The notes: a model not told the origin generated them from the letters alone. Shown: positions 23,774 to 32,460, numbered from the stretch's first letter. The stretch: 64,000 nucleotides of DNA from Methylobacterium sp. FF17 (GCF_025813715.1 NZ_CP107533.1:35760-99759); one strand, 5' to 3'. Numbers and translations are program-made.

Positions 23774-24935
23774 CGCGGTATCCGTAGCGGTCGAGGACGC
23801 GGCGGGCGGTCTTCACGTCGATCGCGCCCTGCTCCAGCGCGGCCAGGACGGTGACCTTCATCGAGCGGCCGTCCTCGCCCCGCCCGATGATCGCCCGCAG
23901 GGTGTCGACGGCCTCGGCCATGCCGGCCCGGGCCACCTCGCGCCGGACCCGGTCGGTGAGGACCTGCCACTCGCGCAGGCAGACCCGGCCGCCGCCGACC
24001 CGCGGCACCAAGAGCTGCGAGACGAGGAGGTGCGTGCTCGCGAGCACGTCGTGGAAGGCTTGGACCTGGAGGTCGGCCGGGAATTTCAGCGTCAACCGGC
24101 GCAGGATGTGGGCGACGTCGTTGGCATGCGTCGTGGTGTAGATCGGATGGCCGGTCTGGGCCGCCTCGACGCTGGCCAGGATCGTGTCCATGTCGCGCAG
24201 CTCGCCCACCATGATGAGCGCGGGCTTGCGCCGCAGCGAGTTGCGCACGCCGGCGGCGAACGAGGGCAGGTGCAGGCCGATCTCGTGCTGCATGACGGTG
24301 CAGGTCGCCGACGCCACGGCTTCGAACACGAACTCGATCGGCGCCTCGTAGCTGAGGATGTTGCCGTGGATCGGCGTCGGCTCCTCGAGGATCCGGCGCA
24401 TCAGGGCGGCGAGCGTCGTGGTCTTGCCCGAGCCGGTCTCGCCGGCCACGATCACGGCGCCCTGGGCCGGGGTCGATTCCGCGACGATCTCGGGCTCGAC
24501 GCCGACCGTCGTGACGGTCGGTGGATCGGCCGGGATGTACCGGTTGACGATCTGCACGCCGACGTCGCCCTCGTAGTAGCCGGCGGTGACGTTGACCCTG
24601 AACCGGTGCCGGACCGGCGCGACCTCGCGAACGGCCCCGGCCCGGTCCTCGATCGTGATGGCGCGATCAAAGTCCTGGCCCGAGTAGAGCTTAGACATGA
24701 TCGAGTCGGTCGCGGTCAGCTCGGTGGCGATGCGCGCGAGCGTGCTCGGCTGCAGCCAGACCCGGGTCAGCGCGAAGAGGTGGCCGTGGACGGAGGCCAG
24801 CACCGGCCGGCCGGACTGGAAGATGACGTCCGAGGCGTCGATCGCGACGGCATGGACGAGGAGGCGGGAGACCTCGTCGCGGCCATGCACGACGATGTCC
24901 TCCTCGGGGTAGCGGGTGGCGCCGGTCCAGAGCAT
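23754..24935 (-). CDS. dotB: DotB/TraJ-type secretion ATPase
   Basis: A 393-residue hexameric traffic ATPase. Walker A is GETGSGKT (165-172). An Asp-box region follows, then LIMVGELRDMDTILASVEAAQTGHPIYTTTHAND, which holds the Walker B-like Glu and the His box of the PilT/VirB11/DotB family. The N-terminal sensing domain has VSRLLVHAVAIDASDVIFQSGRPV. DotB sits at the cytoplasmic face of the type IVB channel and drives assembly or transport. It lies directly after dotC with a 3-base gap. Confidence 0.93.
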   Translation of the reverse strand: MLWTGATRYPEEDIVVHGRDEVSRLLVHAVAIDASDVIFQSGRPVLASVHGHLFALTRVWLQPSTLARIATELTATDSIMSKLYSGQDFDRAITIEDRAGAVREVAPVRHRFRVNVTAGYYEGDVGVQIVNRYIPADPPTVTTVGVEPEIVAESTPAQGAVIVAGETGSGKTTTLAALMRRILEEPTPIHGNILSYEAPIEFVFEAVASATCTVMQHEIGLHLPSFAAGVRNSLRRKPALIMVGELRDMDTILASVEAAQTGHPIYTTTHANDVAHILRRLTLKFPADLQVQAFHDVLASTHLLVSQLLVPRVGGGRVCLREWQVLTDRVRREVARAGMAEAVDTLRAIIGRGEDGRSMKVTVLAALEQGAIDVKTARRVLDRYGYRDARLAA

Positions 24936-24938
24936 GGC

Positions 24939-26075
24939 TCACTCCGCGGCCACGGCGGCCGCAGAGGCGGTGCGGAGGAATTTCGGGGCGACGACGATCT
25001 TGAGGAGGCGCTGCTCGACCGCGGCCGAGCGGCCGTCCCGGCCGACCTTGAGGGCGGTGGCGCGGGTCTTGACGATCGGCAGGCTGACCGCGCCCTGCGC
25101 GGCGAGGTCGTGGTAGCGGCGCATGCCGGCGAAGTCCCGGTCGAGCCGCGCCAGGCCGTCGTCGAAGGCAGCCCTGGCCTGGGCCACGCCGACGTCCAGG
25201 CCGCCCTTGTAGCCGACGTCCCAGTTGGCCTGCTCCACATCCCCCTTCGGCGGGGTCCACGTCGTCTTGGCCTCCGGAGGCGGCGCCACGGTGAGATAGT
25301 CGCGCCAGTTCGGCGGCTGCACCGTGACCCGCGCGTCGCGCAGGATCTCGAAGCTCCCGAGCGTGGTGACGAGGAGGGTGCGGTTCGGGGTCTGGCGTAC
25401 CTCGCGCAGCTCGGACACCACCGGGGCCACGATGTCGGGTCCGACCATCACCGCCGCGAACGGGTAGCGCTGGTCGAGCCGGGCGCTGATCTCGGGCGTG
25501 TCGAGGTAGGCGGCGATCCGCCGCGACTCCTCGCGGTAGCCGTCCTGGATGCCGGTCGAACGTGCCGTGCGTTGGACCACCTTGGTCGGGCGGTTGGCGT
25601 CGCCGAACACCCCGGCCGAGTAGCGGCTGAAATCGGGGTTGGCCGGGTGCGGCGGCGCGGGCGCCGGCTGGTTGTCGCCGAGGTTGGGCGGGAAGGGCTG
25701 CGGGCCGTCCTGGCCGGGCAGGCTGCGCGGGCCGTTGGCGATCTGGGCGAGGGCGTTGGCCTGGGCGATGCCGCCGGGGCCGTAATAGCCCGGCGGCGGA
25801 TACCCGCCGTAGCCGGGCCCGCCGTAGCCGCCGTAGCCGGTGCCGTAGCCGCCATAGCCGGGAGTGGCGTAGCCGCCGCCATAACCGGCGCCGTAGCCAC
25901 CGTAACCCGGGGCAGCGTAGCCGCCAAAGGCCCCACCGTAGCCCGCGCCGTAGCCGGTCGAGACCGGAGCGCAGGCGGCCGGGTTCTGGGCGCAGTACAT
26001 ATTGGCGACCTGGGCCGCGGCCGGATGGCCGGCGAGGCATAGAGCGGTGGAGAGGAGCCATCCCTTCAGGCGCAT
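24939..26075 (-). CDS. dotC: DotC/TraI-family outer-membrane core protein with a Gly/Tyr-rich insert
   Basis: A 378-residue exported protein. The conserved DotC domain covers about 160-340 (IQDGYREESRRIAAYLDT, YPFAAVMVGPDIVAPVVSELREVRQTPNRTLLVTTLGSFEILRDARVTVQPPNWRDYL). The signal peptide ends near AAAQ, without a clear lipobox Cys. Residues 41-101 are a low-complexity run of GYGGYG-type units with about 18 Tyr, which DotC relatives known to me lack. DotC with DotD and DotH forms the outer ring. It is followed 3 bases later by dotB and preceded by a tiny lipoprotein gene, as in traH-traI-traJ. Confidence 0.82.
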   Translation of the reverse strand: MRLKGWLLSTALCLAGHPAAAQVANMYCAQNPAACAPVSTGYGAGYGGAFGGYAAPGYGGYGAGYGGGYATPGYGGYGTGYGGYGGPGYGGYPPPGYYGPGGIAQANALAQIANGPRSLPGQDGPQPFPPNLGDNQPAPAPPHPANPDFSRYSAGVFGDANRPTKVVQRTARSTGIQDGYREESRRIAAYLDTPEISARLDQRYPFAAVMVGPDIVAPVVSELREVRQTPNRTLLVTTLGSFEILRDARVTVQPPNWRDYLTVAPPPEAKTTWTPPKGDVEQANWDVGYKGGLDVGVAQARAAFDDGLARLDRDFAGMRRYHDLAAQGAVSLPIVKTRATALKVGRDGRSAAVEQRLLKIVVAPKFLRTASAAAVAAE

Positions 26076-26079
26076 GGCT

Positions 26080-26220
26080 CTAGATCCCGTGCTCGCGCAG
26101 CTTGGCATCGACGTGGCCCGAGGTGCTGCCGCCCGTGCTGACGCAGGCCGGAAGTAGAACGCACATCCCGACCAGCACGACAAGCAGTTGAACAAGGGAT
26201 ACGACGCGGCTTCTGTCCAT
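26080..26220 (-). CDS. 46-residue lipoprotein upstream of dotC
   Basis: A tiny ORF with a good lipoprotein signal (hydrophobic VVSLVQLLVVLVGMCVLLPAC, lipobox LLPAC) and a mature peptide of only about 21 residues (CVSTGGSTSGHVDAKLREHGI). It ends 4 bases before dotC. In IncI and Legionella this place is held by TraH/DotD, a lipoprotein of about 150-165 residues. This ORF is far too short for a full DotD, so it is either a VirB7-sized functional replacement or a stub of DotD. Confidence 0.6.
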   Translation of the reverse strand: MDRSRVVSLVQLLVVLVGMCVLLPACVSTGGSTSGHVDAKLREHGI

Positions 26221-26319
26221 ACTGATGCCTCTGAAGATTTTGTTTGTCTTGACCTTGCCGTGGCGGTCCATGTCGTTCCACAAGACAGGACGCAGAAACA
26301 TCCTGAACGAGCGGGAGCC

Positions 26320-26838
26320 ATGGGGATCAGGTCGTTTGTGAGAAACCGGCTCGCGCGCCGGGTCGGGCCGGAGCACCGACGCTTCGCGAGCATGACCGGC
26401 ACGGTGCTCGGCGGCACCCACGCCCCCTGCCCGGATTGCCGGCGCGGCCAGCTCGTCGCCGTTCCCGACGCGCTCGACCGGCGCAGGTGCGACGACCCCG
26501 CCTGCGGCGCGGAATACGCGCTGGCCGAGCTCGGCCGCACCTTCGCCCAGGAGGGCGCCGACCTGCGCGCGCTGGCAGCCCACGAGCGCCGGCAGGCCTT
26601 TACCCTGTTCGTGGCGGCCGAGATCATCGGCGTGCTGGCCGCCGCGTGGGCCGTCTACGCGCATTCCTGGCTCACGCTGTGGGGGGCGCTGCTCCTGTGC
26701 ATCGTGGTCTGCGCCACCGCGATGGTGTCGCGCTACCGCGCCTGGCAGCTCGAGCAGGGCCGGATGTTCGAGGCGCGGGCGCCGCTCGGCGCATACCTCG
26801 CCGCCGAATTCGACGGCCTGTTTCGCCGTAACCGTTGA
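26320..26838 (+). CDS. zinc-ribbon membrane protein, opposite to the operon
   Basis: A 172-residue protein on the plus strand between two minus-strand secretion genes. It has a zinc-ribbon-like knuckle pair (CPDC near residue 37, then RRCDDPACG near 56) followed by two hydrophobic segments (FTLFVAAEIIGVLAAAWAVYAHSW and WGALLLCIVVCATAMV). The start has GGGAG just upstream. It could be a membrane-bound regulator or assembly factor of the transfer system. I do not recognise the family. Confidence 0.6.
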   Translation: MGIRSFVRNRLARRVGPEHRRFASMTGTVLGGTHAPCPDCRRGQLVAVPDALDRRRCDDPACGAEYALAELGRTFAQEGADLRALAAHERRQAFTLFVAAEIIGVLAAAWAVYAHSWLTLWGALLLCIVVCATAMVSRYRAWQLEQGRMFEARAPLGAYLAAEFDGLFRRNR

Positions 26839-26891
26839 GCGCCGGATCGCGCGGTCCGGCGCGAGCGTCGGAAGGGCAGGGGACCGCATCG

Positions 26892-27458
26892 TCAGCCCCC
26901 GATCATCGTGCAGACGTTCGCGAGCGACACGTCCATCCTGATCGTGTTGCCGACGAGCTGCGCCACGTCGTTGATGAAGAAGGCCAGCGTGCCGCCGACG
27001 AGGTAGAGGAAGGCCGAGCCCGGGCCGCCGGGCTGGCCGCTCGTGGCGTGGTAGAGCTTGGTCCCGGCCACGAGCCACGCGAGCGCGCCGAGGCACATGA
27101 AGCAATAGGTGACGGCGAGCCGGATCTGCTCGCAGGTCGAGCCGCGCGGCGACGCGCCGTAGTTGAACATGCCGTAGGTGATGTCGCCGCCCAGAACGAA
27201 CGAGTTGGCGAATTTCCACAGCAGGACGGGGGCGACGATCATGGCGCTCGCCAGCGCGAGCCGGCCGAAGGCGGCATCGAGCGTCCCGGGCCGGTTGGAG
27301 AATTTATATTCTCCCGCAGCCACATTGTAGAGAACATATAATCCGGACGTGCCATACCAGATGCCAAGCAGGGCGATGACCAAAAAGATCAGGTTGACGA
27401 AGAGCGGGAACACCTCGCCCAGCGACGCCAGCAGACTGCCGAGATCCGGAATAGCCAT
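26892..27458 (-). CDS. polytopic membrane protein, IcmC/DotE-like
   Basis: A 188-residue protein with four predicted membrane segments (VNLIFLVIALLGIWYGTSGLYVLY; LALASAMIVAPVLLWKF; RLAVTYCFMCLGALAWLVAGTKL; FLYLVGGTLAFFINDVAQLVG). Size and layout fit the IcmC/DotE and TraQ-like group of Dot/Icm proteins; I could not tell these apart by eye. The ATG at 27458 shares a base with the upstream stop (TGATG), and AGGGG lies 7 bases before it. Confidence 0.55.
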   Translation of the reverse strand: MAIPDLGSLLASLGEVFPLFVNLIFLVIALLGIWYGTSGLYVLYNVAAGEYKFSNRPGTLDAAFGRLALASAMIVAPVLLWKFANSFVLGGDITYGMFNYGASPRGSTCEQIRLAVTYCFMCLGALAWLVAGTKLYHATSGQPGGPGSAFLYLVGGTLAFFINDVAQLVGNTIRMDVSLANVCTMIGG

Positions 27459-27808
27459 CACCGCGCCCCTTTAGAACCATTCGACTGGTATTCCAGTCGT
27501 TCCAATCTCTCTTCCAGCGTGTTGATACGCTCCCTCAGCTCCTCCAGTTTCAGATTTGTCGGGTCCATATCGAGATCCGGCCTTCGGTAGAGGCGCTTTT
27601 CTTCAGCACTTCCATCATGATACTCAAATCTCGATCTGCTCTTCTTCTGTCCCTCGGGAAGCGCCGGGTCGGCAGCAGCGTGTTGCACCGCACAAACGAA
27701 ACCAACGCTAAGTAAAATCGCCAAGGTTGTGTTTCGCGATCCGGACCGAACCCAATGTTGCGGGCCGGTTTCCACGCTGCGTGGTCCGCGCTGTCGTTGG
27801 CACTGCAT
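27458..27808 (-). CDS. small protein with one hydrophobic segment and a coiled coil
   Basis: A 116-residue protein, first gene of the minus-strand Dot operon. It has a signal-anchor-like segment (LAILLSVGFVCAVQHAAA) and a C-terminal coiled coil (LEELRERINTLEERLERLEYQ). The start is uncertain because no strong ribosome site is visible; a shorter form beginning at an internal TTG is possible. It lies next to the divergent promoter region of the two Dot operons. Function unknown. Confidence 0.5.
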   Translation of the reverse strand: MQCQRQRGPRSVETGPQHWVRSGSRNTTLAILLSVGFVCAVQHAAADPALPEGQKKSRSRFEYHDGSAEEKRLYRRPDLDMDPTNLKLEELRERINTLEERLERLEYQSNGSKGAR

Positions 27809-27969
27809 GGCGTTGACTAGGAGCTCTTACGCGAACCAGCCTCAGCGACATGAAGCATATACCCATGCATCGTTTTTGAATGCAAAATATACATCGCGTG
27901 CGACTGTGTTACGGACACCCTGACGACTCCCGATTTAGGCCGGTCGACTCTTCATATGCTTGCCATTCC

Positions 27970-27999
27970 TTGACACGTCGGGCGCACCTTCGCAATAAG
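27970..27999 (+). promoter_or_regulatory. candidate promoter of the plus-strand Dot operon
   Basis: TTGACA at 27970-27975 and AATAAG at 27994-27999 with an 18-base spacer, 45 bp before the ATG of the DsbC-like gene. This lies in the 235-bp gap between the two divergent secretion operons. The -10 is a weak match. Confidence 0.4.
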
Positions 28000-28043
28000 C
28001 TCCCCGTGCAGGAATTCAGCGACTTCCACGAGGCAAACTCAGT

Positions 28044-28814
28044 ATGGAGAACGCAGTCAAACACTTGGCCTGGGCCGGATCACTCGTTGCGTGTGCCTAT
28101 CTTGCCACAGCCCACAACTGGGTTCCGATCTCGGTTCAGATCGTTGCGGGTACACCTAATCAGTCCGTGGCAGCGCTTCCATTGACGGCCCCTGCGGCAG
28201 GCGCGGCGACCGTTCCGACCACCCCGTCGGCGCCCGGGCTGGTCCCCGGCGCCCCTCAGGTTGCCCCCCAATCTATTGCGTCGCAGCAATCGGCTGCGGC
28301 GGCCGCGGCCTACGCCACGATCGAGGACGCGAAGGTCGCCCGGCAGGTGACGGACACCTTGGCCAAGCTCGAAGCCGTCTCCGACATCCCGGCCGGAACG
28401 CCGGAGGGCCGGGTGGCGACGATCTTCTTCGATCCGCGCTGCCCGTACTGCCACGCCGCGTTCACCGCCCTGCACGGCCGGATCGCGGCGCGCTGGGTGC
28501 CGGTCGTGGTCCTGGGCGAGCCGGAGGCGGGCAACCGCATGGCGGCAGCGATCCTCGCGAGCCCGGACCGGGTCGCGGCCCTCAAGAGCGCCTTCGACGC
28601 GAAGCTCACCCCCGCCGCTCCGGTCGGTCCGGAGACCGCGGCCAAGCTCGCCGAGAACCGGGAGGCCTTTGCCTCGATCTTCGCCGCCGCCCCGCAACTC
28701 CGGCCCGGGGTTCCCACCATGTTCGTGCCGCGCCCGGACGGGCGGCTGGCGATCATGGTCGGCTACGAGCCGGGCGATGACGCCAAGCTGCGCGCCGTCC
28801 TGACCGGAAGCTGA
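28044..28814 (+). CDS. DsbC/DsbG-like thiol-disulfide protein of the transfer operon
   Basis: A 256-residue protein with an N-terminal membrane anchor (AWAGSLVACAYLATA), an Ala/Pro-rich linker (40-85) and a thioredoxin-fold domain. The active site CPYC is at 133-136 (FFDPRCPYCHAAF) and a cis-Pro loop reads PGVPTMFVP. IncI plasmids carry a comparable disulfide isomerase (TrbB). It probably forms or repairs disulfides in the Cys-containing exported proteins of this machine. It is the first gene of the plus-strand operon. Confidence 0.8.
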   Translation: MENAVKHLAWAGSLVACAYLATAHNWVPISVQIVAGTPNQSVAALPLTAPAAGAATVPTTPSAPGLVPGAPQVAPQSIASQQSAAAAAAYATIEDAKVARQVTDTLAKLEAVSDIPAGTPEGRVATIFFDPRCPYCHAAFTALHGRIAARWVPVVVLGEPEAGNRMAAAILASPDRVAALKSAFDAKLTPAAPVGPETAAKLAENREAFASIFAAAPQLRPGVPTMFVPRPDGRLAIMVGYEPGDDAKLRAVLTGS

Positions 28815-28816
28815 CG

Positions 28817-29104
28817 ATGGCCCGACGCGCATCGATCGGGGCGTTCAGCATGCCCTCGGCCCAAGGATGCCTGTCGCCCTCGGCGCTGGCCGACCGGCTC
28901 GTGGGCTACATGCGGGTCGCGTCGTTCCTCGCGGGTGCCGTGTTCGCCTCGCTCATGGCGATGATGTGGCTGACCTGGCTGTGCCTCACGCGGGCCGACG
29001 TGATCCCCTACGTGGCCGACGGCGGCGTGTTCGGCTGCGAGGTGAGGACCGTGGCCGCCCCACTGCCCCTGCCGCTGGAGCAACCCAGAAGGTCCGAGCC
29101 ATGA
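28817..29104 (+). CDS. small membrane protein before dotI (TraL position)
   Basis: A 95-residue protein with one strong membrane segment (MRVASFLAGAVFASLMAMMWLTWLCL). It starts 2 bases after the DsbC-like gene and overlaps dotI by ATGA. In IncI plasmids traL sits at this place before traM (dotI), but sequence likeness to TraL cannot be judged here. Confidence 0.55.
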   Translation: MARRASIGAFSMPSAQGCLSPSALADRLVGYMRVASFLAGAVFASLMAMMWLTWLCLTRADVIPYVADGGVFGCEVRTVAAPLPLPLEQPRRSEP

Positions 29105-29757
29105 AGTCGGCCGATCTCATCTCCCGCGAGGTCGATGCCGGCCGGATGATGCTGCGGAACCAGTGGTACTGGATCCTGCTACTCGCAGTATTTCTCTGCA
29201 TCTCGCTCGTCGTCAACCTGCTGCTGTTCTACAACGCCTTCTACCGCTACCCGATCAAGCAGTTCATCTGGACGTCGGACGCGCAGGCCGTCTGCGAGGC
29301 GATCCCGCTCTCCGAGCCCAACATTTCTCAGGCACGGTTGAAAGAATTCGCGGTCTCCTCGGCCGTCGAGCTGAACAGCTACGACTATGCCAACTGGCGC
29401 GCGCTCATCAACAACGCGCTCAGCCAGTCGTTCACCCCGAAGGGACGCGACCGCTACCGCGCGGCCCTGCAGGAGAGCGGGATCATCCAGAAAGTCGTGC
29501 TCGGCTACCAGACCGTCTCAGCCGTCACCACGGATCCGGCCAACATTGCCGAGGAAGGCAAGGCATCCGGCCGATACTACTGGCGGGTCGAAGTGCCCTT
29601 GCAGATCTTCTATCGCACCAACGTCGAGACCAAGGTCGAGCGCCGTCTCCTGACGATGACGATCGTGCGGATCGATCCCTCTCCGATCAATCCGAACGGC
29701 ATCGCGATCGACTCGGTGATCTCGACGCAGCAACTGACCGGTCAGGTGGCGCCATGA
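29101..29757 (+). CDS. dotI: DotI/IcmL/TraM inner-membrane protein
   Basis: A 218-residue protein with a single N-terminal membrane helix (WYWILLLAVFLCISLVVNLLLFY) and a periplasmic NTF2/VirB8-like domain (FIWTSDAQAVCEAIPLSEPNISQARLKEF, YDYANWRALINNALSQSFTPKGRDRY, WRVEVPLQIFY, LTMTIVRIDPSPINPNGIAID). This is the DotI/IcmL pattern with normal length. DotI is the VirB8-like part of the type IVB core. It overlaps both neighbours by 4 bases. Confidence 0.9.
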   Translation: MKSADLISREVDAGRMMLRNQWYWILLLAVFLCISLVVNLLLFYNAFYRYPIKQFIWTSDAQAVCEAIPLSEPNISQARLKEFAVSSAVELNSYDYANWRALINNALSQSFTPKGRDRYRAALQESGIIQKVVLGYQTVSAVTTDPANIAEEGKASGRYYWRVEVPLQIFYRTNVETKVERRLLTMTIVRIDPSPINPNGIAIDSVISTQQLTGQVAP

Positions 29758-30899
29758 TGCGAGTGTGGGCCTCGGGCTGCCTGGTCGCGGCGGCACTGTG
29801 GGCGGCGCCCGCCGCGCGCGCCCATGAGGCGGGGCAAGGGGCTGGGCAAGGGGCCGAGTCGGCCGGCGGAGCCGCGGTCCGGCGCCCGCCCGGCGTGCCC
29901 CCGACGGGTGTCCCGCCGGCCGGCCCTCCATCCATGGGCGGCACACCACCCGTGGGTGCGGCGGGAACGTCGGCGCCTCCGCCTGCCCCTCGCCCACTGA
30001 CGCCGGCCGAGCTCGAGGAGCTGCGCCAGCGCATGCTCGGCGGCACGAAGGGCGTGATCCTCAAGCCCGGCGAGATCTCGGAGATCCGCCGCGCGGTGCA
30101 GGAGGCGCAAGGGGCCGGCACCTTCCCGGGCCGCGACGGGCGCATGCCCCGGCCCGAGCCCCGGCTGCTGAGCGTGACGCAGGAGATCGGCCGGGCGGCG
30201 CCGGAGACCCTGCATCTGGCCTACGGGGTCTTGAGCCCGATCACCTTCGTCGACGCCAAGGGCGCGCCCTGGCCGATCGCCTCGGTCGCCTACGATCCCC
30301 GCCTGTTCGCGCAGGACGGCGTCGGCTGCGGGACGGACGCCGCGATGGGCACGAGCCAGGTCGCGGCGGCGGCCGGATCGGACCGGCCGACCTCGATCAA
30401 CCTGATGCCCTGCCGGTTCGACACCTGGGGCAACATCCTGATCCGGCTGGAGAATGTCCCCTACCCGATCCCCCTGATGATCCTGTCCGGGTCGAGCGAG
30501 ACCGTGGACATCCCGGTCACCGTGCGCGTGGCCGGCACCTCGCCGCTCGTGCCGGTCAAGGTGGCCTCGGGGAGCCCCGGCCCGGCGCGCAAGGGCGGCG
30601 GGCCGCCGGCTGGCCCGGGCCGGGGCGCTGGCCCGCCCGACACGACGGCGCTGCTGCACCTGTTCGGCGCCGGCACGCCTCCGGCCGGGGCGCAGGCGCT
30701 GGTCGCCAACGGGGCGCAGGCCTGGCTCTACCGCGAGCGGATGTACGTGCGCGTCCAGGGCACGCTGGTGAGCCCGCAGCCGGTCGCCTCGGCCGACGCC
30801 GCGTCCGGCTACCGGGTCTACGAGTTCCTGCGCCCGGCCTCGCGCCTCGTCGCCGAGCAGGGCGACGGCGCCGAGACCGCCATCAGCATCGAGTTCTAG
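29754..30899 (+). CDS. dotH: DotH/IcmK/TraN outer-ring protein
   Basis: A 381-residue exported protein: signal peptide (LVAAALWAAPAARA), a Pro/Gly-rich linker (35-85), LTPAELEELRQRMLGG, and a conserved domain with LSPITFVDAKGAPWPIASVAYDPRLF, NLMPCRFDTWGNILIRLENVPYPIPLMI, and a C-terminal YRERMYVRVQGTLVSP. This is the DotH/IcmK (VirB9-like) pattern. It would form the outer-membrane core with DotC and DotG. A Gly/Pro-rich insert near 280-305 separates two parts of the domain. ATGA overlap with dotI. Confidence 0.88.
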   Translation: MMRVWASGCLVAAALWAAPAARAHEAGQGAGQGAESAGGAAVRRPPGVPPTGVPPAGPPSMGGTPPVGAAGTSAPPPAPRPLTPAELEELRQRMLGGTKGVILKPGEISEIRRAVQEAQGAGTFPGRDGRMPRPEPRLLSVTQEIGRAAPETLHLAYGVLSPITFVDAKGAPWPIASVAYDPRLFAQDGVGCGTDAAMGTSQVAAAAGSDRPTSINLMPCRFDTWGNILIRLENVPYPIPLMILSGSSETVDIPVTVRVAGTSPLVPVKVASGSPGPARKGGGPPAGPGRGAGPPDTTALLHLFGAGTPPAGAQALVANGAQAWLYRERMYVRVQGTLVSPQPVASADAASGYRVYEFLRPASRLVAEQGDGAETAISIEF

Positions 30900-30908
30900 G
30901 AGGTGGCG

Positions 30909-32201
30909 ATGATCGACATGAAAACGTCGGCCGCGCTCGGTGGCGTCGTCCTGGTGGCCGCGCTCGGCTCGGCCGCCTTCATCCTGTCCGACGCGCCGGG
31001 GATCGACCGGGGGGCCGGGGGCGCCTCCGAGATCCGGGGAACCACGCCGAACCCGGTCAACAACATGATGCAGCCGGTGGGCAAGGCCGAGGCCGACCGG
31101 CGCGCCGGGGTGAACCGGCAGGCCGCGGACGAGCGGGCCGGCACCGGCAAGCCCTACGTCGCCCCGACCGTGATCGCCGAGAGCCGGGGCGCGCAGCTCG
31201 GCGAGATGCCGGACGCCAACCCGCCACCGGCACTGAGGCCCGTCGAGCCGGTCCCGCCCGTGGTGCAGGAGCGGATCGTCTACCGCGACCGCGACGTGGT
31301 GCAGGTCGTCTACAAGGACGTGCCGGTCCAGCCCACAGCCGACCCCGAGCAGGTCGCGGCGATCAACGAGCAGATCAAGGCGCTCCTGAAGCCGAGCCCG
31401 GGTGGGTTCGTGGTCCGCTCCTTCGCCAAGGGCGAGCGGCCCAAGCCCCCCGAGCCGCGGGCCGCCGCGGCGCCGGTGGTGACCGGGCCGTTCGGGCCGG
31501 GCGTGCGGCACGCGACCGTGGCGCGCGCCGGCGACGTCGCCTACGCGGTGCTCGACAGGGGATTCAACTCGGACGATCCGGGCGCGCCGATCTTCGCCAC
31601 CATCGTCGACCTCGACGAGCGCCAGCAACCCGGTCCGCTCAACGGCATCCGGCTGATGGGCCAGATCGTCTACTCGCAGACGCAAGCCTCGATCCGATTC
31701 ACCACCATGATCCTGCAGGACGGCCGCCAGGGCCCGATGCAGGCGATCGCCATCACGGTCGACCAGGCCCGCACGGGCGTCGCCGAGGACGTCGACAACC
31801 ACGTGCTCGAACGCTACGGCGGCCTCGTCGTCGCCGGGCTGCTTCAGGGCGTCGGCCAGGTCGGCCAGCAGCTCACCCAGCTCAACACCCAGACCGTGCT
31901 GGGCAACGGCTTCGCGGTGCAGTCGGGCCGCAACATCGACTGGATCACCGCCGGCATGGGCGCGACCCTGCCGGTCGGGCAGGCGATGACCTCCGCGGCG
32001 GCGCGCTCGTTCAGCCGGCCCCCGACCTTGTCCTCGCCAGTGAATTTCCCGATCGGCATCGTCTTCCTGCAGCCGGTCGTGGTGCCGCTCGATGCCGCCC
32101 GGGTCGCGGCCGGCGCCGGCACCGGGTTCGGGCCTGACCCGGCCTACGGTCCAGGCTACCGGCCCGAGACCCTGCCCGTCTCCTACGTGAGGCGGCCATG
32201 A
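30909..32201 (+). CDS. dotG: DotG/IcmE/TraO core protein (VirB10-like)
   Basis: A 430-residue protein with an N-terminal membrane helix (AALGGVVLVAALGSAAFIL), a Pro-rich middle and a C-terminal VirB10-like domain: AGDVAYAVLDRGFNSDDPGAPIFATIVD, LNGIRLMGQIVYSQTQASIRFTTMIL and FPIGIVFLQPVVVP. Legionella DotG is about 1050 residues because of long repeats; this one lacks them and is close to IncI TraO in size. It spans the envelope and links DotI to the outer ring. ATG 30909 is 5 bases after AGGAGG. Confidence 0.9.
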   Translation: MIDMKTSAALGGVVLVAALGSAAFILSDAPGIDRGAGGASEIRGTTPNPVNNMMQPVGKAEADRRAGVNRQAADERAGTGKPYVAPTVIAESRGAQLGEMPDANPPPALRPVEPVPPVVQERIVYRDRDVVQVVYKDVPVQPTADPEQVAAINEQIKALLKPSPGGFVVRSFAKGERPKPPEPRAAAAPVVTGPFGPGVRHATVARAGDVAYAVLDRGFNSDDPGAPIFATIVDLDERQQPGPLNGIRLMGQIVYSQTQASIRFTTMILQDGRQGPMQAIAITVDQARTGVAEDVDNHVLERYGGLVVAGLLQGVGQVGQQLTQLNTQTVLGNGFAVQSGRNIDWITAGMGATLPVGQAMTSAAARSFSRPPTLSSPVNFPIGIVFLQPVVVPLDAARVAAGAGTGFGPDPAYGPGYRPETLPVSYVRRP

Positions 32202-32452
32202 CCGGCTCGAAGGGGATCGCCGACGTCCTGCGCGGGCTGATCGACACCATGCCGGTCCTGGCCTGGCTCCTGATCGTGCTGGCCGCCGTCGCCGGCACCT
32301 TTCTGGCCGGCTACGCCCTGGTGCGGGTCTACCAGGCCAATGCATCCGGCGACGGCACGGCGGGGAACTGGATCGTCGCGGCGATCATCGGCAGCGCGAT
32401 GACCTGCGGCACGATCCTGATCGCGCAGCTCTCCTACTACTTCGCCGAATAG
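32198..32452 (+). CDS. small two-helix membrane protein of the Dot system
   Basis: An 84-residue protein with two hydrophobic segments (VLAWLLIVLAAVAGTFLAGYALV and WIVAAIIGSAMTCGTILIAQLSYYF). It overlaps dotG by ATGA. It has the layout of pilin-like or IcmD/TraP-like subunits, and shares this with the gene at 35927-36340. I cannot assign a precise family name. Confidence 0.6.
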   Translation: MTGSKGIADVLRGLIDTMPVLAWLLIVLAAVAGTFLAGYALVRVYQANASGDGTAGNWIVAAIIGSAMTCGTILIAQLSYYFAE

Positions 32453-32460
32453 GCGCCGCG

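Noticed and set aside
26080..26220. full DotD assignment for the small lipoprotein
   Set aside because: Only 46 residues against about 150-165 for DotD/TraH; kept as a lipoprotein of unknown family.
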